NCBI GenBank assembly: GCA_902406135.1
Contig: CABPCX010000045.1
Coordinates: forward strand, 1-9,673
From: an uncultured Eubacteriales bacterium
Lineage (GTDB): Bacteria; Bacillota; Clostridia; Lachnospirales; Anaerotignaceae
Direction: 5' to 3'
DNA length: 9,673 nt
The position numbers and the translations under genes were made by a program. Under the pieces are notes generated by a model. That model was not told the DNA's origin. It made no database searches and saw only the letters and a list, made by a program, of their open reading frames with translations. Shown piece after piece: positions 6,052-9,673 of the stretch. Numbering within the stretch: the first letter of the stretch is position 1; the number at the start of each line of letters is the position of its first letter.

Positions 6052-7485
6052 TTACTGAATCATATATTTTTCGCTCTTTTCGGGCTTTGAATCAAGCTCG
6101 GCTTTCTTCTCATCATATCCGGGTCTGCCAAACATAGCGTAAGTAGCGTTTTTACCTTCCTCAACGCCGGGCTGGTCAAAGGCATTTATGTTGAGAAGTT
6201 CACCCGCAAAGCCTGTAGCTACCTCAAACATATAAAGAAGCTGTCCAAGAGTAAACTCATTTACCTCGGGAAGAGTAATTGTCATATTTGATTTGCCTGC
6301 CTTCTGAAGGGCATATTCCGTAGCCATCTGCTCTGTGGCTATAAGTTTATTCTGTGTAACTCCGCCTAAGAATCCAAGGCTGGGTATATCTCCGTAAATC
6401 TTGGGGATAGTCATTGTTCTTCTGAATTTATCCACACCTATAAGCACTATCATCTTATCAAAGGGACCTTCCGTATAGAGCTGTACCTGTGAATGCTGGT
6501 CTGTAACACCAAGGGATTTAACGGGTGTCTGTCCTGCATTTACTACGTTTCCGGAAGCATCTGTTTTCTTTCCAAGGGATTCGGCCCAAAGCTGTGCAAA
6601 CCAGTCCGAAACATATTTAAGGCTGTCGGCATAGGGCATCATAACGGATATATTTTTTCCCTGCTCCATGGAAATATAGCTTAAAAGCGCAAACATATAC
6701 GCGGGGTTTTTATAAAAGTCTTCATTCTTTGAAAGCTCGTCCATATAAGCGGCGCCCTGAAGAAGAAGCTCAATGTCTATTCCGCACATTGCAGCGGGAA
6801 GAAGTCCAACGGGTGTAAGCTCTGAAAATCTTCCGCCTACTCCTGAAGGAATAATAAATGTCTTATATCCTTCCTCTTTAGCTATCTTTATAAGATTTCC
6901 CTTTTCGCAGTCAGTTGTGCATACGATATGCTCTGCGGCAGCTTCTTTTCCCAGTTTTTCCTCAAGAAGTTCCTTTATTATCATAAACTGGCTCATGGTC
7001 TCTGAAGTGCTTCCGCTCTTTGAAATGCAGTTGAATATACATTTGGCAGGGTCGATGACCTCAAATAAATATGAAAGTCTTTCAGGGTCTACGTTATCAG
7101 CCACATAAAGTTTAGGATATCCCCCTCTTTTTTCCTTGGGGAGCTCATTATAAAACGGATGGTTTATGGCCTGCTGTACACAGATGGGACCAAGGGCTGA
7201 GCCGCCTATTCCAAGTACTACAAAAGCATCTGTCTTATCCTTTACTTCTTCAGCATAGGCCTTTATTTCCTTAACTACCTCGTCCTGATTATAGGGCAGG
7301 TCTCTCCAGTCCATACCGCCGTTTTTGCGTTTTTCTTCCATTGCCTTATGGGCTTTTGCTGCTTTTCCGCTGAGAGCTGATAATTCGGCATCGGATATAC
7401 CGTATTCGCCTACATATTTTTTCATCATGTTATTATAGTCTATTCTGATTTTGAGCTTCTCAGCAGTTTCCTTTGTATATGTCAT
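6052..7485 (-). CDS. pgi: Glucose-6-phosphate isomerase
   Basis: This cytosolic enzyme interconverts glucose 6-phosphate and fructose 6-phosphate, linking glycolysis with glycogen and cell-wall sugar synthesis. The 477 residues form two SIS sugar-isomerase domains. Visible motifs are GIGGSALGP (92-100) and the phosphate-binding SKSGSTSET (155-163). The family signature SGVGGRFSELTPVG (214-227) carries the active-site Arg219. WAESLGKK supplies the likely catalytic Glu302, and DQHSQ holds His331. The second signature ends FDQPGVEEGK (436-445), with active-site Lys445. The ATG at 7485 follows AGGAGG by 7 nt. It has its own promoter at 7580-7607 and two successive terminators, so it appears monocistronic. 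Its product connects directly to glgA in the same window through glucose 1-phosphate, but the two genes are not cotranscribed. No key residue is missing. Confidence 0.97.
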   Translation of the reverse strand: MTYTKETAEKLKIRIDYNNMMKKYVGEYGISDAELSALSGKAAKAHKAMEEKRKNGGMDWRDLPYNQDEVVKEIKAYAEEVKDKTDAFVVLGIGGSALGPICVQQAINHPFYNELPKEKRGGYPKLYVADNVDPERLSYLFEVIDPAKCIFNCISKSGSTSETMSQFMIIKELLEEKLGKEAAAEHIVCTTDCEKGNLIKIAKEEGYKTFIIPSGVGGRFSELTPVGLLPAAMCGIDIELLLQGAAYMDELSKNEDFYKNPAYMFALLSYISMEQGKNISVMMPYADSLKYVSDWFAQLWAESLGKKTDASGNVVNAGQTPVKSLGVTDQHSQVQLYTEGPFDKMIVLIGVDKFRRTMTIPKIYGDIPSLGFLGGVTQNKLIATEQMATEYALQKAGKSNMTITLPEVNEFTLGQLLYMFEVATGFAGELLNINAFDQPGVEEGKNATYAMFGRPGYDEKKAELDSKPEKSEKYMIQ

Positions 7486-7579
7486 TTAGTTTCCTCCTTC
7501 TGCAAAGACCTTTGACTCTGCATTAAGCAATAAATTAGTATGCTAAGCGCAACATTACAAGCACAAAATATTTTCCTTT

Positions 7580-7607
7580 ATTATACCACATCTTCCAAAA
7601 AACCCAA
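7580..7607 (-). promoter_or_regulatory. Strong promoter of pgi with extended -10
   Basis: Minus-strand TTGGGT (7607-7602), a 16-bp spacer and a consensus TATAAT (7585-7580), preceded by TGG as an extended -10. The predicted leader is about 87 nt. In it I see only a short CAAAG/CTTTG inverted repeat (7502-7513) near the ribosome site and no recognisable riboswitch. Confidence 0.75.
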
Positions 7608-7632
7608 CACCTAAATATGATGTTTATGCGAC

Positions 7633-7682
7633 AAAAAAACGGGTGTATCTGCATACTTTAAAAAGATTAGCTTCAACACCCG
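7633..7682 (-). terminator. Terminator of the SpoIIQ-like gene
   Basis: CGGGTGT (7682-7676) pairs with ACACCCG (7646-7640) on the minus strand, followed directly by seven Ts (7639-7633). The loop is long (29 nt) and may fold further, so efficiency is uncertain. Confidence 0.75.
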
Positions 7683-7697
7683 CATTTTTTCATTATT

Positions 7698-8429
7698 TTA
7701 TCCTATGGCCGCTTCGGGATTTACCGCTCTGTCATCAAGAGTAACCTTGAATTCCACATGGGGTCCCATGGCTGATGAGTAAATTGAAGGTTCCGCAACT
7801 TTTCCTATGGTCTCGCCCTGCTCTACAGCTTCGCCAACCGACAGTCCGATGTCGGAAAGCTGGCTGTATGTAGTAGCCCAGCCGTTCCCATGGTCAATAA
7901 CAACGTAATTTCCCTTATCCTCATCTTCAACTATTTCCGCTACAGTACCTCCTGCCGCAGCCGTTACGTCTTCACCTACATTTGCCGCTATACATACGTC
8001 ATCCGTTGTTCTGTACTGGTCAAGGGTCACGTCATAAAGCGGTGTGTTAGGGCTGTATCCAAGTAAAATATCTCCGTCAACGGGCCAGTTCATAACTATT
8101 TCCGTATCTTCGCCCTCTTCACTGTCAAGGACCGCCGTATTATTCTCAGGCTGTGAGTTTGTGCCGGGAGCCGTATCTGTACTTTCTGATGTGCTGCCGT
8201 TTGTGCTGTTTTCAGGCTGAGCATTTTTATTTGTCAGTACGGGCTCTGTTACGGTTGTATCTGACTGGGCAACGATTTGAGGCATCTGCTCTGTCTCAAT
8301 GGCTGTTTCTTCCTGAGGACCGTTTAATGCCGCTGCTCCGGCACATATACCGGCCACAACTATAAACGCAAAAACAGCCGCATACTGTCCTCTGCTGTTT
8401 AAAAATTCTTTAAATTTGTTCCTTTTCAT
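7698..8429 (-). CDS. spoIIQ: Membrane-anchored degenerate LytM/M23 protein, SpoIIQ-like
   Basis: The 243 residues start with a short basic cytosolic tail and one membrane helix (about 16-36). A low-complexity Ser/Thr/Asn/Glu linker (about 38-110) follows, then a LytM (M23) domain (about 113-240) opening with NWPVDGD. YVVIDHGNGWATTYSQLS (175-192) is the family core. The zinc site is broken. The first ligand His, expected in an HTGID-like motif, is Arg140 in YRTTDDV, although Asp144 remains. The final HxH is HVE (224-226), so hydrolase activity is unlikely. This architecture matches SpoIIQ, the forespore protein that pairs with SpoIIIAH across the septum during engulfment. A sigma-F-like promoter at 8482-8511 supports that reading. 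It has a good GGAGGT site 7 nt before ATG 8429. The usual clostridial neighbour spoIIID is not visible in this window. The alternative is another non-catalytic M23 regulator of wall enzymes. Confidence 0.7.
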   Translation of the reverse strand: MKRNKFKEFLNSRGQYAAVFAFIVVAGICAGAAALNGPQEETAIETEQMPQIVAQSDTTVTEPVLTNKNAQPENSTNGSTSESTDTAPGTNSQPENNTAVLDSEEGEDTEIVMNWPVDGDILLGYSPNTPLYDVTLDQYRTTDDVCIAANVGEDVTAAAGGTVAEIVEDEDKGNYVVIDHGNGWATTYSQLSDIGLSVGEAVEQGETIGKVAEPSIYSSAMGPHVEFKVTLDDRAVNPEAAIG

Positions 8430-8481
8430 TATCGCACCTCCGTAAAAGTGAAATCATCTGTATATCTGATTTCTCTGAGGA

Positions 8482-8511
8482 TATTATTGCCCTGTAAATT
8501 CCGATTTATAC
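8482..8511 (-). promoter_or_regulatory. Sigma-F-type (forespore) promoter of the SpoIIQ-like gene
   Basis: Minus-strand GTATA (8511-8507), a 15-bp spacer and GGCAATAATA (8491-8482) agree at every position with the B. subtilis sigma-F consensus as I remember it (GYWTA, then GGNNANAHTR). It lies about 50 nt upstream of the start codon. No better vegetative promoter is seen in this gap. Confidence 0.6.
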
Positions 8512-8516
8512 AAAAT

Positions 8517-8550
8517 AAAAAAAATACACCGGACTTTCGTCCGGCGTATT
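8517..8550 (-). terminator. Terminator of the sigV-rsiV unit
   Basis: A 12-bp stem on the minus strand (8550-8539 with 8534-8523, one G-U pair) is closed by a GAAA tetraloop and followed by at least six Ts. It ends immediately before the sigma-F-like -35 element of the next gene. Confidence 0.93.
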
Positions 8551-8565
8551 CGAGGGTGTTATATA

Positions 8566-8579
8566 TTAATCGCGATTAA
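8566..8579. repeat. Perfect 14-bp palindrome after the rsiV stop codon
   Basis: TTAATCGCGATTAA is self-complementary with no spacer. It begins one base after the rsiV stop on the minus strand. It cannot form a normal RNA hairpin over its full length and has the look of a dimeric protein site, but no regulator is known to me here. Confidence 0.35.
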
Positions 8580-8580
8580 C

Positions 8581-9441
8581 TTATTTAAGTATGTCTGCTA
8601 CCACGCTATTGGGGATAACAAACTCGGGAACGCCCTGTGCTCCTGCTGCTACTTCATATTTAGCAAAGCAGATAACGATATTTCCATCATTGTTGATATA
8701 GAAATTCTGGTCTTCGGCAATCTTATCGAATCCGTCAATGGCATCCGGTTCGCCTGCAATCCAGAACATTCCGCCTTCTTCTTCATTCATTCTCTTCATT
8801 TCACCCTTGATATATTCACTGATAGGTGTTACATAGTCTGCACCTTCCTTGAACATACCTTTAAGTGTGTAGATTTCTCCTGTGTGTTTATTGATTGTAT
8901 AGTAGTTGTGTACTGAATTTGATGAACCTGCAGCATAGAAAGTATAAGTATCAATAGCGAGAATATCCTCGTTATCTGTTTTTACTTCGTAGTTATATTC
9001 TACACCCATATGAACAACTTCATCACCAAACTGCTCTTTGAGTTCTTTTACATTCTGCTCAAATGCAGCAATTACACTCTGTGACTGTTCTTTGAATTCT
9101 TCATTAAGTTTAGCCTGAGTTTCTTCATCGATAAGTCCCTCAATCTGAGGAGTATTTACGGAAATATCATATCCGCCTTCGCTCTTTTCATACTTATCAA
9201 GAGTTACAATTCTTACAAGACTTCCCATAACGGGCACATCACTCATTGCGTATGCAAATGAAGGGCTTACATTTGCTACTACTCCAACGGCTACAACAAA
9301 TGCTGCTACCGCTCCAATTCCAGTTTTAAATCCTCTTTTTGCCTTTGATTTTTTTATCTCTTTATTAGCTTTCATAATCAAATCCTCCGGTGCTTTTATA
9401 CTTTCGTATTGTTTTTTAAATTGATCCATTCTATCACTCAT
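8581..9441 (-). CDS. rsiV: Anti-sigma-V factor, RsiV family (DUF3298)
   Basis: The 286 residues are close to the roughly 285 of B. subtilis RsiV. A cytosolic N-terminal segment (1-37) should bind the sigma factor. One membrane helix (about 39-58) follows, then SPSFAYAMSDVPVMG (59-73), which matches the corresponding region of RsiV. The extracellular part (about 80-286) has the DUF4163/DUF3298 pattern, including NYYTINKHTGEIYTL (159-173), FYINNDGNIVICFAKYEVAAG (247-267, where the last conserved block lies) and FVIPN near the end. In B. subtilis, RsiV binds lysozyme directly, is cut by signal peptidase and then by RasP, and releases SigV. AYA (63-65) here is a suitable signal peptidase site. 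The gene overlaps the upstream sigma gene by 8 nt (ATGAGTGA), implying coupled translation. A GGTGGA site lies upstream. Family assignment is confident; the lysozyme response is inferred. Confidence 0.9.
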   Translation of the reverse strand: MSDRMDQFKKQYESIKAPEDLIMKANKEIKKSKAKRGFKTGIGAVAAFVVAVGVVANVSPSFAYAMSDVPVMGSLVRIVTLDKYEKSEGGYDISVNTPQIEGLIDEETQAKLNEEFKEQSQSVIAAFEQNVKELKEQFGDEVVHMGVEYNYEVKTDNEDILAIDTYTFYAAGSSNSVHNYYTINKHTGEIYTLKGMFKEGADYVTPISEYIKGEMKRMNEEEGGMFWIAGEPDAIDGFDKIAEDQNFYINNDGNIVICFAKYEVAAGAQGVPEFVIPNSVVADILK

Positions 9442-9673
9442 AATAATCCACCATATCCTCCTTCAATAATCTGAGAGCCTTATACAATCTTGTTTTGGCA
9501 GTATTCTCATTTATATCCAGTACTTCCGCAACATCTTTGATCTTCATATCCTCAAAAAATCTAAGGACAATTATTTCCATATATTCCTTTGGTAATTTTT
9601 CAATCATTTCATTGAGATACGATATGTTGTAACTATCCTCATATATATCTTCATTTTCCATACTCTCAAAAGG
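9434..9673 (-). CDS. sigV: ECF sigma factor (SigV-like), C-terminal part only
   Basis: The frame is open to the right window edge, so only the last 79 residues are seen. LPKEYMEIIVLRFFEDMKIK followed by DVAEVLDINENTAKTRLYKALRLLKE is sigma region 4, the helix-turn-helix that reads the -35 element. Before it is an acidic linker (YEDSYNISYLNEMIEK) expected between regions 2 and 4. The ATG at 9661 is an internal Met, since the frame continues upstream with no stop. The stop overlaps the start of rsiV, the usual ECF sigma/anti-sigma arrangement. By family knowledge it would activate its own operon and lysozyme-resistance genes such as O-acetylation or D-alanylation genes. The autoregulated promoter lies outside the window. 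The SigV name rests mainly on its RsiV partner. Confidence 0.88.
   Translation of the reverse strand, partial: PFESMENEDIYEDSYNISYLNEMIEKLPKEYMEIIVLRFFEDMKIKDVAEVLDINENTAKTRLYKALRLLKEDMVDYYE

Noticed and set aside
6493..7108. Plus-strand frames within pgi
   Set aside because: They are antisense to a conserved enzyme gene and have no recognisable protein pattern.
7486..7573. Riboswitch or T-box in the pgi leader
   Set aside because: The leader is only about 87 nt, and I see no known aptamer core, T-box sequence or leader terminator.
9434..9661. A complete 75-residue protein starting at ATG 9661
   Set aside because: The frame stays open to the window edge, and the sequence is only region 4 plus the linker of an ECF sigma factor.
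1..9673. Mobile elements, phage genes, CRISPR arrays, tRNA or rRNA genes
   Set aside because: I found no transposase or integrase motif, no regularly spaced direct repeats, and no tRNA-like arm set on either strand.

Overview
The window looks like chromosomal DNA of a low-to-moderate G+C, spore-forming, Gram-positive anaerobe of the class Clostridia. A Lachnospiraceae-type genome is my best guess, but it is an inference. The reasons are strong AGGAGG-type ribosome sites, frequent ATA and CTT codons, compact hairpin-plus-U-tract terminators, an RsiV-type anti-sigma factor, and a SpoIIQ-like protein behind what reads as a sigma-F promoter. I see no insertion sequence, phage gene, tRNA, rRNA or CRISPR array.

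Layout, left to right. Positions 1-773 (minus) hold the N-terminal part of a YkvI-family (COG3949) membrane transporter-like protein, cut by the window edge. Next come glgA, glycogen synthase (821-2263, minus), and a divergent intergenic region with promoters in both directions. The plus-strand unit pepF (oligoendopeptidase F, 2505-4307) plus a small three-helix membrane protein (4313-4558) ends at a strong bidirectional terminator. Convergent to it is a minus-strand gene (4672-5769) for an unusual protein: an MPN/JAMM-like domain with a broken metal site, one membrane helix, a coiled coil and a C-terminal LysM domain. Then come pgi, glucose-6-phosphate isomerase (6052-7485, minus), a membrane-anchored degenerate LytM/M23 protein that I take to be SpoIIQ-like (7698-8429, minus), and finally rsiV (8581-9441, minus) overlapping the 3' end of an ECF sigma factor gene (9434-9673, minus, cut by the window edge).

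Most minus-strand genes have their own promoter and terminator, so this is a series of short units rather than one operon. The couplings visible are pepF with the small membrane protein (5-nt gap) and sigV with rsiV (8-nt overlap). By theme, glgA and pgi serve glycogen and central sugar metabolism. The LysM protein, the SpoIIQ-like protein and SigV/RsiV all concern the cell envelope or peptidoglycan, during growth, sporulation or lysozyme stress.

The item most deserving a second look is the MPN-TM-coiled coil-LysM protein. It places a JAMM-fold domain in the cytosol and a wall-binding domain outside, and it carries Arg where the second zinc-binding His of the JAMM motif should be.
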